Both the position numbers and the translations under genes were made by a program. From Prorocentrum cordatum (Eukaryota; Sar; Dinophyceae; Prorocentrales; Prorocentraceae), in contig CAUYUJ010020738.1 of the NCBI GenBank assembly GCA_963575745.1, forward strand, positions 143,014-207,013: a stretch of DNA of 64,000 nucleotides, given 5' to 3'. Shown piece after piece: positions 40,475 through 52,274 of the stretch; position 1 is the first letter of the stretch, and each line of letters begins with the position of its first letter. The notes beneath the pieces are model-generated. The model did no database searches and was not told the origin of the DNA. It was given only the letters and a program-made list of their open reading frames with translations.

Positions 40475-40699
40475 TGGAGTGTACGGGAGTAGCTGTATGG
40501 AATACAAAGAGACACGAAGTACGAGTAGGGGGGCCCGTGCAATGGGAGAGAAAGTTCTCGTTCCTTTTACGGGGGCCAGGGCGTGTCCGTCGCCTGCGCA
40601 CCAGGGGACTCAAGGGCTCTTGTGAGCCACAACGGAGGCACACAAGGGAGGTGGGACGGAGGCGAAGGAGGACAGGCTGACATGGACATGACAACCACA
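40475..40699 (-). repeat. Long terminal repeat (5' LTR of element 2)
   Basis: On the minus strand it begins TGTGGTTGTCATGTCC and ends TCCCGTACACTCCA. It would carry the promoter, but no TATA-like box stands out. It is 225 bp, against 227 in the other copy. Confidence 0.9.
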
Positions 40700-40905
40700 T
40701 GGCCCCGTCGGGAGCTCCACGGAAGGCCCCATTGGCTGCGCCCGCGTGCCGCCACCCCCTCATTTTGGCACACCCCTCATTCGTTTGGTGGTCCCATAGG
40801 GAGCACCACCGATGGCCCCAGTGGCTGCGCATGCCGCCACCCCCTCATTTTGGCTCCCATCGGGAGCTCCACCGAAGACCCCACTGGTTGCGCCCGCATG
40901 CCCAC
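40700..40905 (+). repeat. 90-bp minisatellite, right part, with right target-site copy
   Basis: Starts with TGGCCCCGTCGGGAGCTCCA, completing the unit cut at 32708. Two further units follow (GGGAGCACCACCGATGGCCC; GGGAGCTCCACCGAAGACCC), the last with a shortened spacer. Confidence 0.95.
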
Positions 40906-43190
40906 CTTGACCCTTCGCTCTTCTTTACAATCCATGAGGTATCCGTCCCTCCTTCCCTCGTTCACCACCAAGTGGCCTCAGCATCGTCACGCCGCCCACT
41001 GGAGCGGCCAAGCTCCAGGGCGAACTTTCGGGCGACTCTTGTTCGTTTCGCAGCCCAGCAGCACAATCCGTTCGTTTCACAACCACGCCTGGCTCGGAAT
41101 GCCGCAGCCTCCCCCGCGCGGAACGCGAATACAACCGCGTTTGGGTCCAACGGTCGCGCCCCAGGGACTGAACGCCCGATGTTGGCAGTGCGCCATGTTC
41201 TTCCCGCCGCCGTGTTAAAACGCCTGTGGCACGGGGCTGGACTGTGGGTGGGTGGGGGGAGGAGTTCATGAATGGCGGAGGGAAACGAAGGATTTGAGGT
41301 TGGTTACGGTGTTTCTTTTTCCGCCCCCCGAGTGTCAAAAGCCGCCTGAGGGGGGGAACCCCAGTTCGGACCCGATGCCATTAGCTGGAAAGTCGAAGGG
41401 GGATGAGGAGGAGGAGGAGGAGGAGGAGGAGGAGGAGGAGGAGGAGGAAAAACAATGAGAGGAGGGTGGCGCCGGGGAGGACTCCGACACCGACTCCGAG
41501 GCCCCCGCCGCCTTTGTTGCTCCTTCGGGGGGCAGGGGCAGCCTCCCCAGCAACGGTGTTCCCCCGACGCGCCCGGATTCTGAGGATCGAGGCTGTAGTT
41601 GCCAGATGTTATGTAGCTTGCCTTTCCCTCGGTTGCCCCTCATATCAGGTCCAGGCGTAGCAACGAAAAATGCGACGGCCCGTTGTTACATAGTTTCCGC
41701 CCCCCAGAGGCCGTCGCCCTGCTCCGGGGACCGTCAACAAAACGGCTCGGGATAAAACGGTGGTCCCCGGGCAGAGGTCGAGCTCTTGGGCTGCCCGCGT
41801 CGCAAAAAAAACACAACGCATCGTCGAATTCGAGGGGTGATGGGGGAAAGGGTTGCATTTTTTCACACCGTGCGTTTTCGCCCGGTCTCGGGTCCTTGGG
41901 CTATTACAGATCGATTCGGCTTGACAATTGTAGCAGCCAAATAATCGGGTCTAGGACTCTTGTCGTGACGTTTGGCCATGTTGCGTTGTTTGGCGACTGT
42001 GGATCTCAGCGGAGGAGAAGAGCCGCAGGTAGGCACGATTGCATCGTTGTGCATCATTGCGTTCTGCCACTCCTGGGACTCTTGCCTCTGCGTCAGTGTC
42101 GGTTGCGCAGTTGATTTGCTACCTCTCTCATCCCCACCGCCGGGCTGAGCGGTGCGCGAGCCCTTTCGGCCGGGGTATGCGCCCCTTCCTGCGCTCATCG
42201 CTTCCACCCCAAACCCAGATATCGGACGTAGTGTTTATTGTGCTCCCAACGTGGTTTCCCAGAGGTCCGGACCCCTTCCTTGGACGGGCTTTTCATCCTG
42301 AGTTGTTAATTGACGATCCCGTTTCCCGAGAAGGGCATCCCGGAGGCCGCACAGTGCCGAATACTTTCCGCTTTTCTTTTCTCGCAGTGCCAGGATTTCA
42401 GGCAATACCCGTGTTCGTCCCATCTGTTTCAGCAGGGCTGAGAGAAAGTCTGGCTATGACATAGTTTTCCAGCGCCTCCATGGTATTTCCTTGCCGCGGC
42501 TGGGTCTGCCTCGAACTTCTGGCCCAAAACGCACCGCTTGGAATGGCCAGGATCTTCTTAACCCCTCAACCAAGACCCTGACAGGTTTGGTCTTCAAGGC
42601 TTTCGGATGTCTTCCTCGGTTCCTGGAAGCTTTACGGCCTTGCGGGATGCCCTCAGTCCTGTTCATGTTCCACTCTGTTTGGCTGGTGGATTGATTGTTT
42701 CACCATGTTCCACCCATGCCCTGCACTGGACCGACCATCCGGCAGGCCTGCTCGTGTGGCTTACTTGCTCGTAAGGGGAGGGACCTTCGTTGCCGATTTC
42801 GGCTGGACACCGCTCGTAAAGCTTACCAGGATGATGCCAAGTATCCAGAGCGAAACAAAAGCGTTCAAGCTGGAACACCGCCAGTGGGTTCAGAATCGGC
42901 CAATATGGATTGATCTGGCGATCGAGAAACCGCTCATAGTTCAAACGTTAACGATAAGTGCGATGTCAGACGTGAAACGGTTGCGATGGATCGTTCAATC
43001 GTGAAAGGATTACGTGCGCGCGCGTGAATCCAGATGAATTTCCAGAGATCGCGCTACATATGCGGGCGTTCGTGACCTGTGGGCGGCCTCGCGAGCTGAC
43101 GGGGCATATTCACGCACTCGGCTAGGTGCGCATGTCCTTTTTGTGGCGCCCTGCAGTAGGAGCCAACGGGTAGAACTTGCGCGGGCTCTG
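40906..43190. other. Unassigned sequence, with a (GGA)n run at 41405-41448
   Basis: Frames of 60-190 codons occur on both strands but none shows a domain. The only clear feature is a 44-bp GGA microsatellite. Confidence 0.35.
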
Positions 43191-43199
43191 TCCAGGAGG

Positions 43200-45010
43200 A
43201 GCAGACACGGCAGGGCGAGGTCCTTGGAGGCTTCCACAGTCTCCCGATGGTCCTGGGAGGCCTCGGGAGGCTTCTGCAGGCCAGAAGAGGTTCAAATATG
43301 GGCAAACTCCTTAATCCTGGGCGACGTCGGCGATCCTCGGCGACGTCGATGACCATCGGCGATGAAGACGACCATTGGCGCAGACGGTCCACAAACGTCT
43401 TCGGTTCTCGACGACCCACGAGGACGACTCATCCTCCCTCCGTGTCCCTTCCCTGTGTTCGGCGACCACGGCCGTCGGCGACGGCGACGAACCCCTGCGA
43501 CGACGGCCCGAACATTTCGGCAGTGCCAAGAGGGATCAACATCGAGGGGGTCGCCAGCTCTTCCTGAGGCTCGAGGTTCGAGGATCAAGGGCCGAGGAGA
43601 TGTTGGACGAGCTTGAGCGCTCTGGGAGGCCATGGGTGGCCTTGGAGGTCCAGAGTGGTCGTCCTCGAGGAGGTGGCGACCCCCCTAGTGGTGATCCGCC
43701 CCTTGCGATGCGGGGATTTGTACACACCCGCCGCCTAGGGGATCGATCTTCGGGGCCGTTGGCAGGCGGTGCAAACGGAGATGTTTCCCCCCCCCCCCCC
43801 TCCCCCCAGGACTTCAAATATGTCCATGTCCATCGTCTGCCGAGGTCCCCGAAGATCGATCCTCCAGGCAGTGGTTATGGATGCATTCCCGCCTCGGACC
43901 CTTGGCTGGCATTGCCTATGTGACCCCTGGCCCTCGGTCACCACGACTGCGGCTTGCCCTCCTCCCATTCCTTCCCTGTGCTCGGCGACGACGACCGTCT
44001 GCGACGTCGACGGTCCCCCGGCGACGACGACCCGAAAAGTCTCCCCAATCCCCAGAAACTCACGACGGCGGCTTGGTCCACCTTGAGAGACGGCCCTCTA
44101 TCCTCTCGATAGCCCCTCGAGCCGCGGCCTCGGCCCCAGATGTCCTTGGCACCTGTCCAAAGCTCCAAGTCTCCCGGGTGGTGTCCAAACAGGTGGGGTC
44201 GGAAGACGCAGGGTCGCGCCGCATCGCCGATACATCGACGAGGCGGCTCGATGTGAAACCCGATCTTTGCTAAGCCGCCGACCGCGCCGATGCATCGCCG
44301 ACGTCGCCGATGCATCCGAGATGCATCGACGATGCGGCGCGATCCTCTGACTACTCGGACCCCATTCGAGAGTACTCAAAAAGTGCGCTCGATCCTCCAT
44401 CCTCCTCCGTCCCTTGCGACGACGGCCCTCGACGACAATCTCTCTACGTCGATGATCCTTGATCCCCGGTGCCCAGAACGACGACGGCGACGACGACGAC
44501 GACCACGACGGTTCTCGGCGACGACGTTCCAAAAATGCCTTCGGGACTTCGGCAGGTATGGCGACCCCAATTCTCGATCCTTGCTCTGATGTTTTCCCGA
44601 TCCTCGACCTCCATCCTCGCACTTCGATCCCCCCCGCTCAATTTCCGATCCCTGATGCTCGTCCGTGTCCTGATTGATACCTACCTCCTACAGGGGGCCA
44701 GATCAGGTGGGGCCGGAGGATTGCGTCGCATCTCCGATGCATCGGCGATACGGCGCGGTTTGGAGCCCGATCTTCTCCATCCCTCGAGGAAGCTTTCGGG
44801 GTTCAACGCGGAGTTGTTTGATCTGCGTTGGACATCCTTGGCAGCGCTTCCCGCGCCGCCGCTGGCGCGCTCCGGGCGTCCGGAAGGTGAGTCCAGCGCA
44901 GATCTAAGAACTCCACGCGAACCTCCGAAAGTTTGTATTACTGCAAGTGTGAATTTTCTTCAAATCCCGCCGTCGCCGATGCATCGGCGATGGCGGCGCG
45001 ATGCAGATGG
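43200..45010. repeat. Low-complexity CGACGA/GATCCTC region with GATGCATC palindromes
   Basis: Dense CGACG, CCTCG and GATCC words. The self-complementary word CCGATGCATCGG occurs at 44734-44745 and inside the 16-bp palindrome CGCCGATGCATCGGCG at 44974-44989; related GATGCATC words lie at 44290-44325. GCGGCGCGAT/ACGGCGCGG follows each. Open frames (for example 44469-45030) reflect composition. Confidence 0.55.
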
Positions 45011-45034
45011 GAGGCCTTCAATTCTTGACGCGTC

Positions 45035-45540
45035 GCGTATCCCCACCACTCGGCCCACAAACAAGGGAACTCCTGGGTCAACATCAAGTCTGACCCCTGG
45101 CGAAACACGCCACAGCAGTGCGACGACTTCCTCCAGGCATGGAGCAAAGTGGGATACGACGCCTACAAGATGGACAGAGAATACCAGCTCCACGTCGACT
45201 GGCCAAACGTCATGGAGAAGCAACGCAGGCACACGCAGCGCGACAATAGAGCACGCGCAGTTGAACCGCCCATCGGAAGCGGAGGCATACACCTGTGGAC
45301 CGATGAGGGCCAAGAGGCTGCAAAGAACCCCCGTGGGCCTCCGAGGGCAGAGCCACACGGACAGGTGCATCTGGATCAGCAGCCCCCTGGCGTTCTTGGC
45401 AGTCCTGGGACGAGTGGGAGCATCAGCGAGACACATGGACCGACGCAGACTGGAAGGCCAAGGGGGAGCGATCCTCCCCCAGAGGAGAAACCCACTACGC
45501 GGACAAGCGTCAGCGCGGTCGGGACTTCGGCCCCAAGTGA
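45035..45540 (+). pseudogene. Coding remnant, unknown protein
   Basis: Frame from 45035 reads NSWVNIKSDPWRNTPQQCDD, FLQAWSKVGYDAYKMDREYQ and LHVDWPNVMEKQRRHTQRDN, with good amino-acid variety; after about 45300 another frame takes over with SWQSWDEWEHQRDTWTDADW up to a stop at about 45537. The Trp/Asp/Gln/Arg-rich content resembles nucleic-acid-binding N-terminal parts of dinoflagellate retroelement proteins. No domain can be named. Confidence 0.4.
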
Positions 45541-46205
45541 TCGCGACATGGCCTTGACGCATGCGCTCACGAACCCCCCCCCCCCCCAGGTCGGAGGGGT
45601 TGGCCCGCCCGCTCAGGGTCCTTCCGCGGGCGTGCCACACGCCTCCCCCCACCTGCTCATCTGGTCCTTCCCCTGTGTCCCGTGGAGGATGCTCCGCGTA
45701 GCCTATCTGCGGCTCAAGCCTTTCTTCATCCAGTCATGTCAATTCTCAGAGTTGCCACTCGGGCCGTCATGGTTCGCAACGCTTGCTTTTGGGACAATGA
45801 CGACCTTGGGCAACTGGGAACAGCCTCCCCCGCCCTCTACAAGGTGGTCTCCATCGCGCTGACCCTGTGGGCAATCTGGGACCCCTCCGTTCCAGGCGGA
45901 GCCCGCTGGGTCGGCAGCCCCATGGTCCTCAACCGGCCCTTTGCTGCGCACAGCGATGCAGGGGAGAGGGACTGAGGAACGCGATGTGTCACTCCCCCGC
46001 GGTCCAGCTTCCCTCGTTGGCGTTCCCCGCCCGGGCAGGGACTGGTTTTACCGCAGTGCCAGGCCTCGGCCTTAATACCCCCGTGCCACCTCTTATGGGG
46101 CAGAGGTGCACCAATGCCCATGCGCTGCGCACTAGACAGCCCGCGCTGGTCTCGTGGAAGCCTTCTGAACGGTGGATGGTGGCTGAAATAACCCACCCCC
46201 CGTGT
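45541..46205. other. Unassigned sequence
   Basis: A 97-codon plus frame at 45682-45975 has ordinary composition but no recognised motif. Confidence 0.3.
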
Positions 46206-46352
46206 CCCACTGGGACACCTACTTTGGATGACTGGGGAGGCTGACCATAGACCCACCCCGCGCGCTCCACCTGCATTGTTCCCCCTGGGGCACCTGCTTT
46301 GGATGGCCGGGGATGGTGGCCAGAGGCCCACCCGACGCGCTCCACCTGGCTC
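46206..46352. repeat. Tandem duplication, about 80-bp unit
   Basis: ACCTACTTTGGATGACTGGGG and CACGCGCTCCACCTG-type words at 46214-46270 recur at 46291-46350 (ACCTGCTTTGGATGGCCGGG; GACGCGCTCCACCTGG). Confidence 0.75.
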
Positions 46353-46784
46353 TGACGCTCTGCACCTCACGTGCTTCCCCCCTGACGATGCCGCCTTGAA
46401 GCAGGGACATAGCGTTCCCCAGCAGTGGTCAGGCGCTCTGTTCCCCCCGCGACCGAGGTCCCACCGCTTCGCGCGGTGGAGATCACAGTGGCCAAGGTCT
46501 CGCAGTATAAGCAATGGCGTCTACCCCCACCCTCGTCCATTCATTCAGTGGATGTTGCGGCTATCGGCTGCGTCTCCTCCTCTCCCCCTTCCTCCTCCTG
46601 TGGTTTCGGCAACGCACGATTTCCCCCCAGCCGAGGCTCTTTGGAGCACTTGGGTCCGTGTACCACCTGGAGGCTCTCTCGCAGAGCTCCGAGGTGAGGT
46701 CGGGCCGCGCTGCTGCCAGGCGTTGTTCTGACAACTCGGGCCTTCTGCCTGCCCCGGCACCACCGGGGTCCGGACCTGGGGTGA

Positions 46785-48410
46785 GTGCGGAACGGCAAGT
46801 GGTACACTTTTTGCTCGACTGACGACGTTCCCCCTTCTGGTCCACCTCCGCCCCCGGTTGACGCTCGCCGCTTGGTTCCCCCGTCCACTGTGATGGATCA
46901 GCTGCCTGCGTTGTTCGCCGACGACTTGGTCCACCTCTCTCGGCAGGAGCCACCTTCGTGCTCCAGGTGCTGCACAAGTGGTTCATCCTTTGTCAGTGCT
47001 CCAGCCCTCCTGCGGGTTGGTCCATGGCGCTCGGCCATGCCTGCTGCCGTTCCCCCGGCACTCTGGGTCAGGCAGTCAAGGTTCGGACTCCGCGACAGGG
47101 TCGACGTCTCCGTGCATTGGTCGGTGGCTCAAGTCCGATCGCGCCCAGGAGTCCAAGTGAGTGAGGCTTTCCCAGCTCCCCCCCTTCTGCCCGCGCGTTC
47201 CTTGCTCTCTCGCCCCCTCGTCGTGGTGGGCGGCGCGGCCTCGCGGGCCCACTGCGATGCCGCTGAGCTGCTTGGCCCTAGCCAGTGCTCGCTGGACTGC
47301 ACTGTTCGAGCTGGCGCCACTGTGCGACTTCTCCTCCGTCTGCTTCAGTCTGGTGCTTGCGTCCCCGTTCCTGGGTCGCTCCCATCTTAATGGGGGGCAT
47401 GTTGCCTCTTGCAGGTGCACTTGTTGCGTCGGCCTATGCGCCGTCGTAACCAATTATCTCGCCCCGTGCCCCAGCCGCGCCCGCCCCGCTTCTTGGATTT
47501 TTTCCTTGGAGCCGCCCATCAAAAAAAGCACCCCCACCAGTTCCTCGGCGGTGGCTTCTCGTTCGCCCAGGCCCCCCTGGACAGGGCGCTGCCCCCCGCG
47601 CGACTTCCCAGCGTGGCCAAGACGCCCTGCTACCTGGCCCCTGGCGACGCCCGGTTCAGCCAGGATCAGAAGGTGGCCAGGTTTCGGCGCGACCAGTGCT
47701 TACGAGGTACCCTCAGGCACACCGACGGCAAGTGGCTCAACGACATCACCCGCTCGTACCTGGCGCAGAACCGCCTGCAGGCACACGCCAACGGGTTGGA
47801 CTGCACGCGGTTGCGCGGCCAATGTTGGGTACAGGAGGTAGAGATGCAGGGCTGCCAAGTTCCCCCTGGGGAGGCCCTCCACGATCAGGTACAACACTTC
47901 ACGCTGCCCAGAAACCCCACCAGGCCCCCTCCCGTGGACGCCTTGCCCCCGACCGCTTCCCAGCACACGCACCTGGCGCTGCCCCCCATCGAACCCCCTC
48001 GTGTCCTCGAGGAATACCTGTTGGAACCGACGGGCCTCCACGCCCCAGGGGGCGCCAACGCCGCCCTTCCGCCCCCCCAGCTGGAAGGCGACAGATTCGG
48101 TTATACAGCCTCGGAGACTGGACGCCACACTGCGACGTGCGACGGCGGCCCCCCTGGGCCACCTGCTCTCTTCTGGCATGCCGGCGCCCCTGCGCTGGGC
48201 TGCTTGGCGTGGAAGGCTGACAAAGAGGCACGTGGCGCAGGCGCCGGAGAGCTCCCCGAGGCCTGGCATAACCGCAGATGGAATGCAGCGTGGATGTGCC
48301 GCCGGCGCCTCGTCCACGCATGGAACGTCCGGCCCAGCGCCGTCGAAGCCCTCCTTGACCGCGACGGCCACCTGATTTTCCTTGGCCCCGCCAGTTCGAG
48401 GCCGCGCAGC
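46785..48410 (+). CDS. Unknown large frame, part 1
   Basis: One phase stays open from 46785 to 47390, has a stop, and is open again from 47409 to 48833. Coding character is best at 47600-47910 (KWLNDITRSYLAQNRLQAHA, LDCTRLRGQCWVQEVEMQGC) and 48240-48390 (AWHNRRWNAAWMCRRRLVHA, VRPSAVEALLDRDGHLIFLG). The stop at 47388-47390 is followed by TTGCAGGTGC at 47408, so an intron end is conceivable. The remainder is Pro/Ala/Arg-rich. No domain recognised. After about 48410 another frame looks better. Confidence 0.35.
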
Positions 48411-48610
48411 GCCCCCCTGTGCCCGACGAGCCGTCATTGGCCCACGAGCTGGCACCCAACCGCGCCTCTGCAACAAGGTCTGACGCGTGCAGCAAGAGTG
48501 GCGGCCCCCTCATCCTCTCTTCCCCCCGATCAGTGCGGGGGACCTCCCACACTGCGCGGTGCCGTGCAGATACGCAACCTACTCCGACACGCTGATCCCC
48601 CAACGGCCCC

Positions 48611-49453
48611 GTGCTTGCGCGCATCGACATCGATAACCTGCAGGCTGCCACCGGCGACGGGCAGAATCGCCCAGATGCAAAGCCCATCGAGGCTAGGCTT
48701 GTCGATTTCCTGCGCGACTTGGACCCAACCCTGGACGGCCTCTGGAGGGACTTTGCTGAAATTCAAGGCAGAGACGTCAAGGGCGCCGAGTCCCCCGACC
48801 ATTGGGGCCCTCGCTCGTTTCGCCTCTTCCTGAAGAAGATCAACGGCGAAAGAGTTGCGCCGGACTTCCTCCCCACCGAATTTTATTGGCACTGCAAGCG
48901 GCTCGCCGCCGCCAGCGTGGTCGTTCACCTCTTCGCCCACTTCCCTGGCAGCCCGCTACGCGCCAAGTGGTCCAAGCACGCCAACCAATGGCCCTTGCGC
49001 GGTTCTTCCCCGCTCCGCCACGCGCTGGGCGCTCTCGTGAGGCTCTTGGGGCAGGTCAACTCCGACTCCGACCTGCTTGCCTCTGGGTCGTTTCGCGAGT
49101 TGGCCAAGGACTGCCCATTCGAGCACACGCAGGAACTATGCAGACAGCTCGACGATACCCCTACCAGGGGGCACGGCGACAACGATTGGTGGAAGCAGAT
49201 CCACCGCGAGCGAAGGATGGCAACCGACCCACCCGCTGAGTTCCACACTTTTCCCGGCCACTCGTCTGACCGACCAGGTTGTGCCACTCCAACACTCCCC
49301 CCCGTCGACGCCCGCGCGGCGCGGGGCCAGCCCTCTCCGCGCCGGCAGGCCCAGCCCCCGCTCCCCAGCAGGCAGCCGCCCGCCGCTGGCGAGCCCAGTC
49401 GCCGAAGACCCTGCCGCCTGTGCTGCGCCCCTGAACACGCCCCCCCCGTGTAA
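48611..49453 (+). CDS. Unknown large frame, part 2
   Basis: A 280-residue frame, convincing over its first 200 residues: LVDFLRDLDPTLDGLWRDFA, SFRLFLKKINGERVAPDFLP, FYWHCKRLAAASVVVHLFAH, LRHALGALVRLLGQVNSDSD. Mostly helical, then a Pro/Arg/Ala-rich tail ending CRLCCAPEHAPPV. I do not recognise the fold. It overlaps the end of part 1 in another phase, so the two may be one protein with a frameshift near 48410-48600. A retroelement gag-like protein is one possibility; RT or endonuclease domains are absent nearby. Confidence 0.4.
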   Translation: MLARIDIDNLQAATGDGQNRPDAKPIEARLVDFLRDLDPTLDGLWRDFAEIQGRDVKGAESPDHWGPRSFRLFLKKINGERVAPDFLPTEFYWHCKRLAAASVVVHLFAHFPGSPLRAKWSKHANQWPLRGSSPLRHALGALVRLLGQVNSDSDLLASGSFRELAKDCPFEHTQELCRQLDDTPTRGHGDNDWWKQIHRERRMATDPPAEFHTFPGHSSDRPGCATPTLPPVDARAARGQPSPRRQAQPPLPSRQPPAAGEPSRRRPCRLCCAPEHAPPV

Positions 49454-50089
49454 ACTTGCTGCAGCGGGGCCCTCCCCAACCGGCAGGGGCGCCGGCCCAG
49501 CCGCCCATTGCGACGCCATCTCTGACGCCTAGATCTGTGGCTGACTCACAAGTCGCTGTTGCCCGACCCGCCCCACCCCTCCGGTGCGAGAAATAGCCGC
49601 GGTCGCCCTGTCCCCGGCCCCCAGCTCGGTTCCACCTGTCCTGCAAGTCGACTCCCCCCGCAGCCCTGTGGCGGCATCCAGGCCCTGCAGCCCCGCGCCC
49701 CCGGCGGACGACCCTAGCGAGGACAGGGCGACGGGAGGTTCAGTGGCCCCATCCGAGCGCAGGTCCCCGCCCTCCTCCATCACCCCCACCATGGGGCGGC
49801 CCTGTTAGAGACTGCGACACGCGGCGGGCGCGGCGGGGGCGAGTGCTGGGGCGAGCGCCGCCCACGTCGGCAATGCGAATCCAGCCGCAGCGGCCCTTGC
49901 AGCGGCAGCTGGCCCGGGTGGTCGGGCTGGTTTCATTGGGCGGCCAACGAGCGGCGGGGCCGGGCCTCGCGCGCCCACGCGCCCTCGTGCCCCGACGACA
50001 ACCCAACCCCTCGGCCCGCCCCGCGGCCCCCCTGCGAAGTTGCGCAACCCGACCCTTCGCAGGACCAGATCGACCCCCGCGCCGGCCAA

Positions 50090-50870
50090 CGCGTGTATCG
50101 AACGCATCTGGAGCGGGCCCAGCTCCCCCCACCCCGTTGCGAAGCCCCGGCTGAGACTGTGAAACGGCTCCAGAAGGAGCTTGGGGAATACTTCACCGGG
50201 ATCTGGCACCAGCGGATTGCCGAACGCCCCGCCGAGTCTGGCCACATCTGCGCTGACCCAACTAAGCAGGGGCCCGACTCATGCAAGTGCCAGGTGGCAC
50301 CGCCACAACTGTCACCCCATGAGAATGGACGAGGCTCTACGCCTTGAAGTCGATTGGACCGCGGTCCGCGGCAAGTTTGCAGACAGGGCCAAGGGCCAGG
50401 GCGCCCGGGGCAAAGCCAAAAGCAAGGGGCATTGGGAAGACAGCGACCCCCGCTGGACAAGGCCTGGGGGCCCCTGGCGGGCCACGAGCTCGAGCCCGCC
50501 AGCCCTGAGTATGCCCCTATGCCCTCTTGCGTGCCCCCGCCCTCCCCTGGGCGCAGTCAACGCCGCGGCCGCGCCCCCGATTGTCTGGCATGCCCAGACG
50601 GCTCTGCCAGTGCCGATTGCTCCCCTACACTTGGCGACGTTTCTGCCCATGGCGACGCGAGCGACTTTCCGCCCGCTGGGGCCTGCCCCAGGCGGGGCCC
50701 CTCGGCGCGCCACTTCGGCCCCGCGCCTAATGCCGCCTCGGGCGCGCCCAGCCGGGGCTGTCGGCTCGCCCCTGGCACGCAGGAGACCTGGCTCCTGGCC
50801 CCCCCCCCTGTGGCCTCTCGCCGCCCCCCCATCCAGTGGGGCGCCCGTGCTGCTACGTCCCTCGTGACAA
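50090..50870 (+). CDS. Unknown large frame, part 3
   Basis: RVYRTHLERAQLPPPRCEAP, VKRLQKELGEYFTGIWHQRI and ESGHICADPTKQGPDSCKCQ read in one phase to 50347; from 50326 another phase gives MRMDEALRLEVDWTAVRGKF and a basic GQGARGKAKSKGHWEDSDPR. The Cys/His residues (HIC, CKC) could bind metal. After 50450 only Pro/Ala-rich sequence follows, to about 51900. It may be the C-terminal part of the protein upstream, separated by an Ala/Pro-rich linker. Confidence 0.35.
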
Positions 50871-52270
50871 CGAACTCGCAGCCTTGTGCTGCCCTACTCC
50901 TCGTGGCCGGCTGCTGCGCTCCCGCCGCTTCCCGCCCGCCTCTCTGCGCCGCCGCGCGACCGATCGTCGCCTCCCACCTCGCCTGCCCCATCGGGGCTGT
51001 TCCTTGCCATTGCGCGACTGTCAGTCGCCTCCTTCCGCCACTCGTCTCCGCGCCGTCGATGCCCTTCCAATGCTCCATTCCGCGGCTGCCGCCGCTGCCC
51101 CGCGCGGCCCCCCCGCCCGCCTCCTGGTTCCCGCCCCCCACGGATGCGCCACCCCATTCCGGGCTGTCAGCTGCTTTCCCCACGTCCGCCCCCCGCCCGC
51201 CCCCGTGCTCCCGCCCCTGCGCCCGCCCCCCATGTGTCTCCAATTTTGCGCGACTGTCAGTCGCTCGACTGGCCCTCCCAGGCCCTGCCCCCCCTTGCGG
51301 CCTGCGTCGCGGCTGTCTCCCGGCCGGGGGCGTGCCTGGGCCCCCCCCGCCGCGGGCCGTGGCCCACCGCCCCCGGCCTTTCTCTGCTTCCGCCGGCCCC
51401 CCCCCCCGGTCCGCGACGCCCCCCCCGGGGCGGCGCCGGCGGCCCCGCCGCGGCGCGGACTGCGGCAGGCTGGCTTGTCCCCCCGCGCCGTCGCCTCCGC
51501 CCAGCTGAGCGCCGGCGCCCCTGCCCGGGCCACCGCCCCCTCCAGGGGCCGCTGGGCTGCCTCGCCGTTAGGGCGCTTATTGGCTGGATGACGCCGCTCG
51601 CACGCTCAGCGACGTCGGGCCCCGCGGCCCCATTCGCCCGTCGTGCCCCGCCCCCGCGTGCTTGGTGTCTCCTGGCACAGCGCTCTTCCGCCCCGCTGTC
51701 GGCGTTGCTCGGCGCTGCCGTCGACCCTCCGCTGCGGCAATCGCTTTGCCTCTTCCCTCGGTGCTCCTCGTGATCGTCGAGCGCCTGCGCGCTGCCCTCT
51801 GCGGACTCGTCTCGGCCCTCCGCCTGGGCGTGGTCATTGGCTTCAATTACTCCGCCATTTTGGCTTGCATCCAGGCCGGCACCTTGGTATTCGTCGGCTT
51901 CGGCGTGTCCTAATTACCTATTCTTCAGCGTCGGTTTCGCCGTCTGAGCCGCGGCGTAGTTCGCTCCTGCGCGCTTGGTGCCTAATTTAGTCCGCTGCTC
52001 CATAGCCGCGCTTCGACTTGACGCCGAGCGATTTGTCGTTTCGGCCGCGATCAAAAAAAACAATGCACCCGCCAGCCCATCCAGAAACGATCGCCAGGGC
52101 AGTTGCTTTATCAGGGACGCGAGGAAGCGCGCAGTTGCGCGGCCGCCGCGGGGGCGCGTCGGAGGAGGGGGCGCCGAAAACAGCGGGAACGTTTGACTCG
52201 CGATAAAATCAATGCCCCCGTGCCACGGCGGTTTCGTTGATGCCCCCGCGATTTGTCTCACGAGCCTTTT
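50871..52270. other. Extremely GC-rich Pro/Ala/Arg-encoding sequence
   Basis: All six frames are long and open because stop codons are rare at this composition, so length is not evidence. A hydrophobic stretch (LVSALRLGVVIGFNYSAILA) is encoded near 51800-51870. No gene called. Confidence 0.35.
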
Positions 52271-52274
52271 AAAT

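Larger units (their letters stand above)
32711..40699 (-). mobile_element. Ty1/copia-like LTR retroelement 2, both LTRs present, decayed
   Basis: Two 225-227 bp direct repeats (32711-32937 and 40475-40699), roughly 85-88% alike by eye, flank an internal region that reads on the minus strand as PBS, gag, CCHC knuckle, protease, linker, integrase and the start of RT, ending in a purine tract. LTR ends are TG...CA. The insertion splits a 90-bp minisatellite with a 5-bp duplication. About ten frameshifts or stops and loss of most RT and RNase H make it inactive; a plus-strand frame of other origin lies at 33292-34476. Confidence 0.9.

Noticed and set aside
40846-40858. TCATTTTGGCTCC, also spliced-leader-like
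   Set aside because: It is a variant of the 90-bp minisatellite unit (CTCATTTTGGCACACC), so the likeness is accidental.
50354-51773. Several frames of 230-384 codons, Pro/Ala/Arg-rich
   Set aside because: At this GC content stops are rare in all frames; amino-acid composition is uniform and no domain is visible.
51854-51865. GCCATTTTGGCT, a 12-base match to the core of the dinoflagellate spliced leader
   Set aside because: The flanks do not match the rest of the leader (no CCGTA before it, no CAAG after it) and no processed gene follows, so it is treated as chance.
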